Shown here in pieces: positions 1-11,425 of a DNA stretch of 64,000 nucleotides. Position numbers and translations under genes: made by a program. The number at the start of each line of letters is the position of its first letter. The stretch's first letter is position 1. This DNA comes from Mermis nigrescens (taxonomy: Eukaryota; Nematoda; Enoplea; Mermithida; Mermithidae): contig JAVLUZ010000143.1 of NCBI GenBank assembly GCA_036768485.1, positions 62,001 through 126,000 of the forward strand. The letters are read 5' to 3'. The notes under the pieces were generated by a model, which worked only from the letters and a program-made list of their open reading frames with translations, had not been told where the DNA came from and ran no database searches.

Positions 1-845
1 TATAGACAAATGTAAACTACGCTGCAGAATTGCGTCCGATCCGATAAACTAAATATGTCTCAAATAGTTTCCTAAGGTCCAGAGTTAAGGGAGGGGTGAA
101 ATCCCAAATTAGAGGACTAGAAAAGTGATGGACTATTATTAGCCGACTCTACTTTGTTGTACGAGATTCTTGTGCTTGTACAAAGATCTCCGAAAAGGTC
201 TTCGTATGAGCTAACAAATTTTTGTAGCTATATTATATAAATATATTTTTAAACATACACATTTTCGCATACTATCAGTATGTGACAGTGTTTTTTTGTA
301 CAATGTGCCTTTGTATATACATACATGAACAAAGATGGTACCCAAAAGTCTTTGTACATTTTGTACCAGTGTTTTTTTGTACACGGTCCGTTTGTGCATG
401 TACAAAGATGGTCCCCAAAGTCTTTGTACATTTTGTACACACAAATTTTTGGTTACTATAATATGGTACAGTAGCGATTTTAGTGCGGTAAAACAGGGTC
501 TTTTGACTTTTGATTGCATATTTTAGCTAATTTCTGGGTTTCTAACGCCAAAAATTACTAAAATTGTCTCAAAACGGCGCGAAGCGCCTAAAAATTTGAC
601 GTTTTTCCATTCTAAATACAAATTTTGCCATTTTCGAGATATATAGAACAGACAATTTTTCATATCGGAACGGAGCGCCGAAAATTTTTGGAATTTTACA
701 CGTTTTTACAGTTTTTATCTTCCCAAAAATCTTTATACATGTACAAAGATAGTCCTGAAAAGTCTTTGTACATTGGGAAAAATCTTTGGCGAATACAAAA
801 AACACTGTTTTGTACATGCAAATTTTTGTTTATTTTAATATGGTA

Positions 846-2888
846 TAGTGCTGTCCTCTAAAAAACCCACATTTTCCTTTTTCATGTGTAGCTCCTGCAG
901 CTTGCAATATTATGTCGGTTGCAGGTATGCATTTATTGTGGCTACATCTCATCTATATGGCCCTATAGTGATCTTAACTTAATCTCTTGCTATTGTTAAA
1001 AAAATTGGAAAAAATTGAGAATTTGAAAAAAACCCATATTTTCCTAAAAAAAACCCATGTGTCCTAAAAAAACCGACTTTTAAAAATTCACTCTAGAACC
1101 GCAATTTTTGATTTTTATGCTGAAAAGTTATGTTCTCAGGTCAGGGCAGCCTATTTTATCATTCTGCAGATGTTTTTCGGCGGTTATGGTAGGTGAAATG
1201 ATGTTCAGTATACCGATTTTCGAAATTTGCGTGCAAATCTCGCATCAAGACAGCCAAATTTTCAGTCAGTTCATTTTTAAAAGTTTATTCATCATCATAA
1301 CATTCCAAAAATTTGCCAATACGCAAAACATGTCACTTTAACGATAAAAATTCTTGCAAAAATGCTGCCAGGTAATGCGGATTTCTTCAAAAATTGGCGC
1401 CTGAATCAAAACCGCATTTCCGGCCACCGGATCGTTTGGAATTGGGTCAAAAAAATGTCGTTGGCAGCAGTGTTTTTTTATACTCGGCAAAGATTTTTCC
1501 CAATGTACAAAGACATTTCGGGACCGTCCTTGTACATGTACAAAGATTTTTGGGAAGACAAAAATTGCAAAAAAGTCTGAAATTCGCTAAAATCTTAGGC
1601 GCTTCGCGCCGAAATGAGTAATTGTGTGTTCTATATATCTTTATAATGGCAGAAATTGCATTTCAAAAGAAAAAATGTCAAATTTTTCGGCGCTTCGCAC
1701 CGTTTTAAGACGATTCTTAGTGAGTTTTGCCCTTAAAGACCCAGAAATTAGCTAAAATACACTACCAAAAGTCGAACAACTGATTTTACCACGCTAAAAT
1801 TGCTACTGTACCATATTATAGTACCCGAAAATCTATGTGTACAAAATGTACAAAGATTTTTGGGCAGACAAAAACTGTAAACAGGTGTGAAATTCCTAGA
1901 AATTTCTGCGCTTCGTGCCGAAATGAGTAATTGTTTGTCCTATATATCTTTAAAATGGCAGAATTTCCATTTAGAATGGAAAAATGTCAAATTTGTCGGC
2001 AATTAGCGCCGTTTTGAGACAATTTTTAGTAATTTTTGGCGTCAAAAACCCAGAAATTATCTGAAATACACTACCAAAGATCGAAAACCCAGTTTTACCA
2101 CACTAAAATCGCTACTGTACTATGTTATAGTACAAAAAAATTTGCATGTACAAAATGAACAAAGACTTTTGGGGACCATCTTTGTACATGTACAAACAGA
2201 CCTTGTACAAAAAAAACACTGGTTGGCAGACACAAACTCCAGGAAAGCACTTGGTTTTGTAACAAATCTTCCCTTGCCTCTACAATCCAAAAAACGGAAA
2301 GAAGCTTTGTTCACCGTTTTTTGCAAGGTGGGTTTTTTAGGAAAAAAGTGGCTTTTTTAGGTACAAAAAAATTCTTTCTGGATTTTCCAGACCCCAAATT
2401 TTCAGATGTGAAAAAAATGAATTCAGTAAGGTGTAGAAGGTTGCAAAGCATATTCCCAACGATTTTTAACCAAATTTGAGATGGGTTTTTTCAGGTCCTA
2501 TGTGGGTTTTTTAGCTCCAACTTCGAAGGTATACTGTAGATCACAAGTTGAAGGTATTGCCTCAAAATTTTTCTTCTGAAAAGCCTGGCAGGGGGGCTAA
2601 CATAAAATATTACAAAAATGCAGACAACCGTGTACATAAAATTAATATGCAGCACAGAAAATTGCAAAAAAAATCGATCAAAATCAATATTTTTTTCAAA
2701 CATTTGCAAAATTTTGTTCCTGAAGAACGAGTTAGGCCGGAATGATCACAGTATGTTTTTATAATCATATTTGGCCTAGATAGCATGCATGCAAAAAATT
2801 ATTTTCCCAGCTCCTCTACAAGCCAAGAAAATGTGTGGGTTTGTTTTAGGAAACAAATGCTCTTGGGTTTTTTTAGAGGACAGCACTA
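846..2888. mobile_element. TA-inserted TIR element nested in fold-back arm
   Basis: The ends are inverted (TAGTGCTGTCCTCTAAAAA at the left, its complement at 2866-2888) and are flanked by TA at 844-845 and 2889-2890. The matching place in the opposite arm (6550-6551) is uninterrupted and has a single TA, so the boundaries and TSD are supported by an empty site. The 2043-bp interior has no recognisable transposase. It includes sequence related to the fold-back arms (1450-2250), so it carries an earlier copy of that repeat. Confidence 0.75.
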
Positions 2889-3879
2889 TACAGCAACGAT
2901 TTCAGTGTGGTAGAACATAGTTTTTCGACCTTTAGTAGTGTGTTTGGCTAATTTTTGGGTTTCTGAATATTTGACATTTTTCCATTTTTCCATTCTGAGC
3001 GCAGTGTTGCTTATTACAAAATTTAATTCGCATATTACAATTTTTGTAATATTTCTGATTTTGTAGTACAAGTTGTTTTAGCTTTCTCAGTCGACTTTTA
3101 TGTGTGAATTCCATCAAAAGCTCAAAAAATTTCGGCACTTCGTGCCGAACTAATAATATCAACTAAATTCAGGCCGAATGATCACATTCAGAAGCACGGT
3201 CTTTCTGTATTCGGCGAAGATTTTTGCTGTTGTACAAAGACGTTTCAGGACCGTCTTTGTACATGTACAAAGATTTTTGTAGAACAAAATCTGTAAAAAG
3301 GTGTAGAATTCCTTATTGCAAATTCTACCATTTTAAAGATTTTCAGGGGGTAAGCGGCTGCAAAAATGGAGCCGCTTACCCCCTTCTCCTGAAAATGGCC
3401 GAGAAATATACACGTGACAGGGGGTTTGGGCCATCCCCATCCACGCTTTGAAGCCCCAAACTTCTTTGAAAGTCAGAAAATATTTGACCACCCTCGCCCA
3501 TTTTTTGGCGAAAACCTGCGCTTTTTGGCTATTTTTATGTGTTTTTACCATTTTTGATCTAGTCGTTAACCCCTCCTTCTAAGAATGGCGAGGAACCCCT
3601 ACCCTAGATTCCAGCCGTTACATGTTTACTGATTTACCCTCATAAAATTTTAAGCGATTACATGCATGTTTTATAGTGATAGTTTATCTATTTACTCCAG
3701 CTCACATTCTAAAGTAATGTATCACTTCGTGAAATTACAATAGTTAGGTACACTTTTGCCATACTAAAAAATTAAGTTCAAAAAATTCAAAAGGTTTCCA
3801 ACGAAAATCGTCTGACAGTGACTTGTGTCTTGGACCCTGGGGTGTAATACCCCTCCCCTTATGGGAATGTGTGATGCCT

Positions 3880-3990
3880 CACTTATTGCATCCAATACCT
3901 ATTGCATCCAATCGCTACAGCAGCAGTAGCAGTAGCGAAGATTCAGATGATATAGAGTATGCTAATAGCAGCGAGGAGTATATTGAGAAT
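3880..3990 (+). pseudogene. Captured Ser/Asp-rich coding tail, copy A
   Basis: The frame encodes a run of serines followed by EDSDDIEYANSSEEYIE. The same segment occurs inverted at 5642-5790 and, for the very end of the gene, at 11124-11168. Copy A is interrupted after about 3990 by an inverted-repeat insertion. I do not recognise the parent gene; the acidic Ser-rich composition only suggests a disordered tail. Confidence 0.4.
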
Positions 3991-4013
3991 AAGGTGACCT
4001 TGGCAAATTTTCA

Positions 4014-4221
4014 AAAAACGTGATTTTATGCCTTTTCAAACAATAATCTTTGACTTAGAAGTCGAAAAAACTGTCGGAAAACCATGTGAGTGAAAAAAAA
4101 ATTTTCGAAAAAAATTTTTGTCAAAGATTTTTTTCACTCTCACGGTTGACACTCAGATCGTGTTTTCAACATCTACGTTATAGATTATTGCTTGAAAAAG
4201 CATAAAATCACGTTTTTTGAA
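4014..4221. mobile_element. 208-bp inverted-repeat miniature element
   Basis: AAAAAACGTGATTTTATGCC at the left is mirrored at the right end (GCATAAAATCACGTTTTTT), and the interior is also partly palindromic. Flanks are AAATTTTC and AAAATTTG. It interrupts captured coding copy A just after its GGTGACC segment. Confidence 0.55.
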
Positions 4222-4238
4222 AATTTGTGCGTAAGTAT

Positions 4239-4396
4239 AAGCATCTATACATCGACCTGAGCGGGAGCGACCTCGACCTAAGCAGCTTTAAACACCTTTT
4301 CAGATATACTAAGACCTAAGCATCTATACATCGACCTGAGCGGGAGCGACCTCGACCTAAGCAGCTTTAAACACCTTATCAGATATACTAAGCCTA
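4239..4396. repeat. 79-bp direct duplication
   Basis: Two adjacent near-identical copies of a 79-bp unit beginning AAGCATCTATACATCGACC start at 4239 and 4318. They end in a short run of TAAGCC units. Confidence 0.85.
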
Positions 4397-4614
4397 AGCC
4401 TAAGTATAATAGAAGTAAAAACGGCAATATTGAGAAAAGCTCAGTTCGTCTCAATTAATTTGTTATCCTTAAACACATGAAGTTCAACAGCCTGTAACTC
4501 GGTCAATAATGCCGACCAACACCTAATTCTTTCAGATTTGAATTCCTTGACCCTTAATTAGATTAAATCATCCATGCAAAGTTAATTTCTAGGAAGGTCA
4601 CCTTATTCTCAATT

Positions 4615-4705
4615 AGTGATCGACCGAGGCGACTTTTTGGCGGGGGCGGGGGCGGTAACGGGGCTGAAAAAGAATCCCGGCCCGGCGGGCCAGGGCCGGG
4701 GCTGG
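4615..4705. repeat. GC-rich GGCGGG/GGCCGG tract
   Basis: This GC-rich block, with its flanks, is a diverged inverted copy of 11290-11425. It sits in the spacer of fold-back element 1. Confidence 0.6.
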
Positions 4706-5641
4706 CCGGGGTCAGAACAAAGAAAATATTGCATGCACTGTTTTTTTTAGCGCGGCGCAAAGGAAACCCGCCCTGCGCTAATGGGACATTTCGTTCATTA
4801 GCGCCATGCGCCAAAGAGCTTTTTTGGGCAAAAAATTAGAAATTTAAACATTTTATATTGCATTTTGATTTAAAAATTTTTAAAATTTTTTCGGCAGCTT
4901 AGCTGCCGACTTCTTAAGAATGAATTAATTAGTGTTTGCCAACCACCGCTTTCCTGTTTCATCATAAGCGAATCCCTGCTTTAGCATCTTTGCAGTAATG
5001 AATCCTTGTTTTTGTGGTGCATGGTGCCAAATTAATTGTTTTCATTTTAAATTTATCTTTGAAATAGCCCAGCCTTGAGATACACATTGAGAAGGTGCCA
5101 AAATTTCAGGCGCTTTGCATCTAATTATTGGTTTCTGTATAAGCGGTTGCATTTTGCAATACACGAAAATTGAGTGCAAACTGCAAAGACAGCTTGAAGA
5201 AATCGCTCAGTCTAGTATAGGCAAGGCAATGAGAAATCAGGTATCAAATTGATATTTTTACCATTAGATTTCTTGTTCGAAGTTGGAACCAGTAGTAAGA
5301 ATTTTTTAAATTTCTTGCCAGAATTTATTGTCAGTCAGCAGTACATGGAGCGCATCAGAAGTTCAAAAATGCCCATATTTTTGCCTATCGCCAAGCATTT
5401 AAAGGTTTTTTGGTGCGCTAATGAGAAGCTCCAGCAGCAAACGCTCTATCCTGGCCATTAGCGGCTGCGCAGATGGGGGTGGCGCTAAAAAAAAATCCCT
5501 GATTGCATGACACATACTTGGGGTGGGCATAGGAAAAGAAATAATGAGTGACTGCTCCATTCAGTAGTAAATGACAAGCGCAAAGTTAGGTGTGCCTTTA
5601 TATCAAGTTTTATTACACTATTTATGTCACAAGAAACAAAT

Positions 5642-5790
5642 TTAGTCCAGTGTTTCATTGTCTGAATCATCGATAAATTCTATGTCGCTGCTATTAGCAA
5701 ACTCTATATCATTTGAATCTTCGCTACTGCTACTGCTGCTGTAACGATTGGATGCAATAGGTATTGGATGTAATAAATGAGACATCCCAC
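5642..5790 (-). pseudogene. Captured Ser/Asp-rich coding tail, copy B with stop codon
   Basis: Read on the minus strand, the same serine run as copy A is followed by SNSSDIEFIDDSDNETLD and a TAA stop at 5642-5644. An AATAAA lies a short way downstream on the same strand. This looks like the 3' end of a gene, with stop codon and polyadenylation signal, now in the inner part of a fold-back arm. Parent protein not recognised. Confidence 0.45.
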
Positions 5791-7724
5791 ATTCCCATAA
5801 CGGGGAGGGGTATTACCCCCTCAGGGCCCGAGACACAAGTCACTGTCAGACGATTTTTGGTGAAAACCTTTTGAATTTAGCAAAAGTGTACCTACTATAA
5901 GAATTTCACGAAGTGATACATTATTTTAAAATTGCCAAAAAACGGGGGAGGGTGGTCAAATATTTTCTGACTTTCAAGGAAGTTTGGAGCTTCAAAGCGT
6001 GGATGGGGGATGGCCCAAACTCCCTGTCACATGTATATTTCTCGGCCATTTTTAGGGGAAGGGAGGTAAGCGGCTCCATTTTTGCAGCCGCTTACCCCTG
6101 AAAATCTTTTGAATGGTAGAATTTGCAATAAGGAATTCTACACCTTTTACAGTTTTTGTTCTTCAAAAATCTTTGTCATGTACAAAGACGGTCCTGAAAC
6201 GTCTTTGTACATCAGCAAAAGTCTGAGCCAAATACGAAAAGACCGTGCTTCTAAATGTGATAATTCGGCCTGAATTTAGTTGATATTAGTTTGGCGCGAA
6301 GTGCCAAAATTATTATGAGCTTTTGATGGAATTCACACATAAAACTCGACTGAGAAAGCTAAAACAACTTGTACTACAAAATCAGAAATATTACAAAAAT
6401 TGTAATATGCGAATTAAATCTTGTAATAAGCAACACTACGCTTAGAATGGAAAAATGGAAAAATGTCAAATATCAAGAAACCCAAAAATTAGCCAAATAC
6501 ACTACTAAAGGTCGACGAACTATGTTCTACCACACTGAAATCATTACTGTACCATATTAAAGTATACAAAAATTTGCATGTACAAAACAGTGTTTTTTGT
6601 ATTCGCCAAAGATTTTTCCCGATGTACAAAGACTTTTCAGGACTATCTTTGTACATGTACAAAGATTTTTGGGGAGACAAAAATTGTAAAAAGGTGTGAA
6701 ATTCCCTGAAATTTTCAGGCTCAGCGCCGAAAATGAATAATTGCCTGTCTTATATATAATGGCAGAATTTCTATTTAGAATGAAAAGATGTCAAATTTTT
6801 CGGCGCTTAGCGCCGTTTGAAGACAATTTTAAGTAATTTCTGGCGTCAGAAACCCATAAATTAGCTAAAATACACTATCAAAGGTCGAAAAACCCTGTTT
6901 TATTACAATAAAATCGCTACTGGACCATATTATAGTAACCAAAAATTTGTGTGTACAAAATGTACAAAGACTTTTGGGGATCATCTTTATTCATGCATAT
7001 ACAAAGGTACATTGTACAAAAAACACTGTCACATACTGATAGTATGCGAAAATGTGTATGTTTAAAAATATATTTATATAATATAGCTACAAAAATTTGT
7101 TAGCTCATAAAAAGACCTTTTCGAATATCTTTGTACAAGCACAAGAAGCTCGTACAACAAAATAGAGCCGGCTAATAATAGTCCACCACTTAATTTTCTG
7201 GTCCTCCAATTTTGATTTCACCCTCCCTCAACTCTGGACCTTAGGAAACTATTTGAGACATATTTAGTTTATCGGATCGGACGCAATTATGCAGTGTAGT
7301 TTATATTCGCCTATAATTAATCTCTGTCCTAATAACTATTACACAAGAAACACGCTTTAAAGCACGCAGTTCCCATTCAATTAAATGTAAGTGTTTTTGT
7401 AAAAATAGTTTGTTGAAAACGTACAATTTCCAACTAGAAATAGAACATATTTGTTATCTCTAAATCTTTTAGCCATAGCTATGAATGAATGAGTAAAAAG
7501 TAGCATTTAGTTTAAATAAATTAAGTAGAGGAATTGAAAACATGCAGATTTTCCTGAACATTTATTCAGTAAAAGCTCATTTATACACAGTAGCAAAGTT
7601 ATAACAAGGACTAAGTAAGTATACATATGGTCTAATCAGTACAGTTCTCAAAATTAACACTTGCCCATTGATAAATAAGTGTCAGTATCACAGCCTGTAC
7701 AAAATACGAATTACACTAAATTTT

Positions 7725-7917
7725 TCCCCGGCCCCGGCCATTTTTTGACCTTGCCCCGGCCGGGGCCGGGATGCTCAAAAATGGCCGGGGATTGTCGGGG
7801 CCGGGGCCGGGGCTGGGGCCAAGGCCGGGGCCGGGAGCCGGGGCCGGGAGCCGGGGCCGGGGCCGGGGCGGGGCCGGGGCCGGGGCCAGGGCCGGGGCCG
7901 GGGCCGGGGCCGGGGGG
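7725..7917. repeat. GGCCGG simple-repeat array
   Basis: About 190 bp of near-pure (GGCCGG)n with occasional GA or CA variants. The adjoining block 7917-8000 (ATTGGCCAATGTTGG and similar) recurs in inverse orientation at 10985-11065, so the array marks one arm of an inverted structure spanning about 7.7-11.4 kb. Confidence 0.85.
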
Positions 7918-8023
7918 CACTGATTATTGGCCAATGTTGGCCCCGAATTTTTTGTTAAAGGCCAATATTGGCCAATAACGCGTGCATTAGGGGCCAATTT
8001 TTGCCAGATTTAAAATTCTTAAA

Positions 8024-8105
8024 AAGCTGCACATCCGTGGGTTTCGAACCCCGTACTTTGGTGTTGGTAAACTCACGTGCGCACACTGCGCCATAGCGAA
8101 AGTGT
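8024..8105 (-). other. tRNA-like sequence (degenerate)
   Basis: On the minus strand there is an A-box-like TGGCGCAGTG and a perfect B-box-like GGTTCGAAACC with a short T-stem. The acceptor ends do not pair and the anticodon arm is poor. This fits a tRNA-derived SINE head or a tRNA pseudogene better than a working tRNA. Confidence 0.45.
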
Positions 8106-8292
8106 GATCAGTGTCTGAAGAATGATACTAATGCTATCTGTTATATACAGTACCTATGTATACGCAGTTGCTATTTTCTGTTTGAAAGAGATTGCTTATG
8201 CTATCTTTTATGCCTAAGTAGTTTGAATTGTATGGTAGGTATTTCTAATTGTCGTTGGTTTGCCTAACGTACATATTGCAAAATCCTACATA

Positions 8293-8491
8293 CAGTCAAG
8301 ACCACAAGTAACGTCGCTCAAGCGCATGTCCTACAGGCGCCTGGCAGTCAAAGTGACAGGCATCGCACAGGCAATTTTCTTTCGACGCGCGTGTTTACTA
8401 ATATAAAATTTTGGCTGATTCACAGGCAGGTCACGGGCGCCTGTTGCCTGTCGTGCCTGCGCTTGAGCAACGTTACTTGTGGTCTTGACTG
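8293..8491. mobile_element. Tc1/mariner-like MITE, TA duplication
   Basis: 199-bp element with roughly 40-bp inverted ends (CAGTCAAGACCACAAGTAA and complement) bounded by TA at 8291-8292 and 8492-8493. TA duplication and a CAGT terminus are typical of Tc1/mariner non-autonomous copies. No coding content. Confidence 0.8.
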
Positions 8492-8554
8492 TATGTACCT
8501 ACATAAATACATATGTACGTACATGTGTGCATAAATATTATAATGCCATGTCAG

Positions 8555-8810
8555 CATAGTGGGCAGCAAGAAAATTCCGGGGGGGTGTGCAAGATTTTTT
8601 GAAGGTCAAAAAATGGCCTTAAAAATGGTGGTTTGGCGATGAAACACCATTTTTCGACGTTTCTCATCAAGCACTATCCATTGGAATCAGAAAATTCCGA
8701 AAAAACGAAAAAAATTTTCAAAAATTGAATTCTGGGGGGTTATTTTGATTTCTGGGGAGTATTTTGGTTTCTGGGGGGGTGCATACCCCCAAACCCTACG
8801 CCCAGGTGTG
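8555..8810. mobile_element. hAT-like MITE, CATGTCAG duplication
   Basis: The element starts CATAGTGGGCAGC and ends GCCCAGGTGTG. It is flanked by identical 8-bp CATGTCAG at 8547-8554 and 8811-8818. An 8-bp duplication is the hAT signature. Sister copies lie at 15373-15801, 26937-27198, about 28425-28686 and, truncated, about 13066-13195. Confidence 0.85.
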
Positions 8811-8876
8811 CATGTCAGTATACGATTTCAAATAGCTAGGTAGAGGTTACCTACCTATGTAGCAGGACAATAGGTA

Positions 8877-9420
8877 TAGTCTGTTTCATTTATTCGTGAG
8901 CTTTTTAGTCAATTTTTTAAGGGCTACAGTAAGCGAAACAAGACGATTTACTGTAATTGGGCAAATCAGCTCAGTGAGGGCGAGTGGCTGGAATTCTTCC
9001 ACTTTAAATGCACTAATCCGTCCATATAAATTTAATTTAGGCATTTAATCAGCGCTTGGACATGCTACAGTAAGTGCGCTGAATAAAAAGCTGTCGGCTG
9101 GAATTGAAGCCGGGTTGCTTCGACGACAAGCGGACGTTCTACCACTGAGCCATGCGGAAGTTCGCGGCATTTCTTAGCATCTTAGTCTATTGTGTTTAAA
9201 ATGTCAACTTAGGATTAGCTGAATACGTGATTTTATCTGAAAGTTGATTGATCTGCTGGAGGACGAGAATTAATTATGCCGCTAAAAATGTAATTGAAAA
9301 ACTCTTTTTTGCTACGTAGCTACAGTGACATCTAGCGACCTACAGTAAATAAGAAAAAAGGATTACTGTAGCCGTCGAAATTATTCACTGAAAAAGCTCT
9401 CGGATAAATGAAACAGACTA
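8877..9420. mobile_element. TA-type MITE with tRNA-like core
   Basis: The inverted ends TAGTCTGTTTCATTTAT... are flanked by TA (8875-8876, 9421-9422). The 544-bp interior includes inverted CTACAGTAA-rich segments and a tRNA-like stretch at 9090-9159 (minus). A full relative lies at 57253-57798 and a shorter one at 9447-9689. Confidence 0.8.
9090..9159 (-). other. tRNA-like core of the MITE
   Basis: The minus strand shows A-box TGGCTCAGTGG and a B-box-like GGCTTCAATTCC inside a 5-bp stem, but the acceptor strands do not pair. It corresponds to 57515-57587 in the sister element. It is probably a tRNA-derived internal part of the repeat, not a functional tRNA. Confidence 0.5.
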
Positions 9421-9446
9421 TACGTATAAAGGTACCTACGCAACTA

Positions 9447-9689
9447 TAGTGTGTTTCATTTGATCGAGGGTTTTTTGAAAAGTTTAAAGTGGCTACAAAA
9501 GTGTTTTATACTAATGCGACAGCAAATAGGTGCCTATATTCTATAGAATATCGAGTTGCAATATGATCTTTGATACTGCTAAGAGGCAAGACTGCATCAT
9601 ATAAGGTGTGTACTTATAGGTCAACTTAGTGGCCTGGTTTATGCGGACTAAATTCAGCGGAAAAGCTTTCCAATAAACGAAACAGACTA
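9447..9689. mobile_element. Short TA-type MITE (TAGTGTGTTTCATTT family)
   Basis: 243-bp element with TAGTGTGTTTCATTTGATCG at the left and AACGAAACAGACTA at the right, flanked by TA on both sides. It shares termini with 8877-9420 but lacks the tRNA-like core. Confidence 0.7.
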
Positions 9690-9754
9690 TACTTAATTCT
9701 GGTCATACAGATTCGGCGTGTGATATCTTACACTTTACAGTAGGTTGAGACTCG

Positions 9755-9830
9755 CTTTAGCGGGTGCGGGTGCAGGTGCGGGTGTCGCACCTTAAAAATA
9801 GCGGGTACGGGTGGCGGGTGGCGGGTTTAG
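9755..9830. repeat. GCGGGT simple-repeat tract
   Basis: Imperfect (GCGGGT)n, repeated at 10780-10905 in the same orientation. The roughly 950 bp between the tracts is AT-rich with no supported gene. The pair may be the subterminal parts of one element; the right one ends ATCCGCTGCATCCCTA. Confidence 0.65.
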
Positions 9831-10779
9831 CAGTGAGATATAGCATAATATAAATAGGACTAAAAATGCTCCATTTTTTGTCCGCTTAATGCAGTTATTT
9901 ACTGTGTGCTAAATTCATATTAATCTTCAAGCTGATTGTCTTTTTCTTTGCAGACTACTCTCTCAATGAATTAAATTTGCGAACTAAAGATAAGTAAATT
10001 GTCAATGATTGAACCATTGACCAATATGAGTAATATATTTGCACTTTGCAGAATACAATGTTTAGACACTTGTTGTTATCATTCTCTTCTTAAAAAGGGT
10101 TTACGACGTTTTCGCGCCAGCAACTTAAAAAATATTTTAACTACATTAATTTTGAAGCAATTTTGAAGTAAATTATATATTCAGAATCGACGAGTATTCA
10201 TTTGTGTACGACTGAAAAACTGTAGAAAATCCAGTGTATTTTTAGACGCGTTTAATTATCTCATTAAATTCAAAGATATTCTAAAAGTAATTTGTACCAT
10301 CACGTAGAAAATTGAATGAGCTTTCAGAATCTGTATTATACTTTAATCATAAATTAAATGTAAATAATTAATAATATTACAACGAGTATGGCGCCAAAAC
10401 GGCAGTGCCAAAACGTCCTACTTCGTCTTAAAAAAGCAATGTACAATACATTGCTGCATAATATCTCTACTCACGCTGGAGTGGTTGAACTGATGCATGT
10501 ATATAAAGACTGACACCTAGACCCTTCTTTTTTTAAAAAGCATAATTCGCATAATTGGAATTAACCATAAGAGAGCTTGAACATGTATCTGCAGTCCAGA
10601 GGGTACCTAAAAATATGACTCATTACAAGTAGATGTTCGCTTTTCCAATTTGTACTGGTACGTTAGAACACACTTTTATACATTTTGGTTTTTTCATTAA
10701 CGTGTCACTGCCTCAGAATCGTTTTGTCTTTTCGTAAATTCTAATTATTATTATCCGCCACCCGCTGTTTTATCATATT

Positions 10780-10905
10780 TTTAGCGGGTGCGGGTGCGGG
10801 TGCGGGTAGCAAAATTTCGGAATAGCGGGTGCGGGTGCGGGTACCAAAAAAGAAGCGGGTAATAGCGGGTGCGGGTGCGGGTGCGGGTGCGGGTATCCGC
10901 TGCAT
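10780..10905. repeat. GCGGGT simple-repeat tract, second copy
   Basis: Several blocks of (GCGGGT)n separated by short AT-rich spacers, ending at ATCCGCTGCATCCCTA. Confidence 0.7.
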
Positions 10906-10984
10906 CCCTAGTAAATAGTATTTTTTCAGCAGGTTCTAATTTTTCTACATAATATGTTTATCATTATATACTGTAGTTTTAATA

Positions 10985-11425
10985 ATATTGGCCCCTAATG
11001 CACGCGTTATCAGCCAATATTGGCGCTTTAACGAAAAATTCGGGACCAACATTGGCCAATAATCATTGCCGGGGCCGGGGCCGGGGCCCCGGTCGGTCAC
11101 TATTCTCAATATTAGCCAGCAGGGACATAGACTTTATTGATGATTCAGACAATGAAACACTGGACTAAATTTGTTTCTTGTGACATAAATAGTAATAAAA
11201 CTTGATATTAAAAGGCGCACCTAACTTTGCGCTTGCCATTTACTTCTGAATGGAGCAGTCGCTCATTTCTTTTCCTATGCCCATCCCAAGTAGGTATGTG
11301 TCATGCAATAATATTTTCGTTGTCTGACCTCGGCCAGCCCCGGCCCCGGCCGGGAATTTTTTTCAGCCCCGGTACGGCCCCGGCCCCGGCCGAAAAAGTC
11401 GCCCCGGTCGATCACTAAACACGAC
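10985..11425. repeat. Inverted partner of the 7.7-8.0 kb block plus captured 3' gene end
   Basis: 10985-11065 is the inverted copy of 7917-8000. (GGCCGG)n tracts lie at about 11068-11100 and 11333-11405. Between them, 11124-11330 repeats the captured gene tail of copy B (DIDFIDDSDNETLD, TAA stop at 11166-11168, AATAAA about 20 bp later) and the flanks around 5510-5640. Confidence 0.65.

Larger units (their letters stand above)
1..7315. mobile_element. Fold-back element 1 (long inverted arms)
   Basis: The first 200 bases reappear in reverse complement at 7130-7315, and correspondence continues inward: 3230-3500 pairs with 5945-6250 and 3820-3975 with 5690-5830. The left arm is about 4 kb and the right about 1.6 kb; most of the difference is one nested 2-kb insertion at 846-2888. 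The arms contain direct subrepeats built on TTTGTACATGTACAAAG-type palindromes, an inverted pair around GTAAGCGGCTGCAAAAATGG, and repeated CGGCGCTTCG hairpins. Long inverted repeats built from internal subrepeats are the layout of fold-back (FB/Galileo-like) elements. No transposase was found. The left end may continue outside the window, because base 1 is already inside or at the terminus. Confidence 0.7.

Noticed and set aside
7679..7997. Pro/Gly/Ala-rich frames on both strands
   Set aside because: Produced by the GGCCGG simple repeat.
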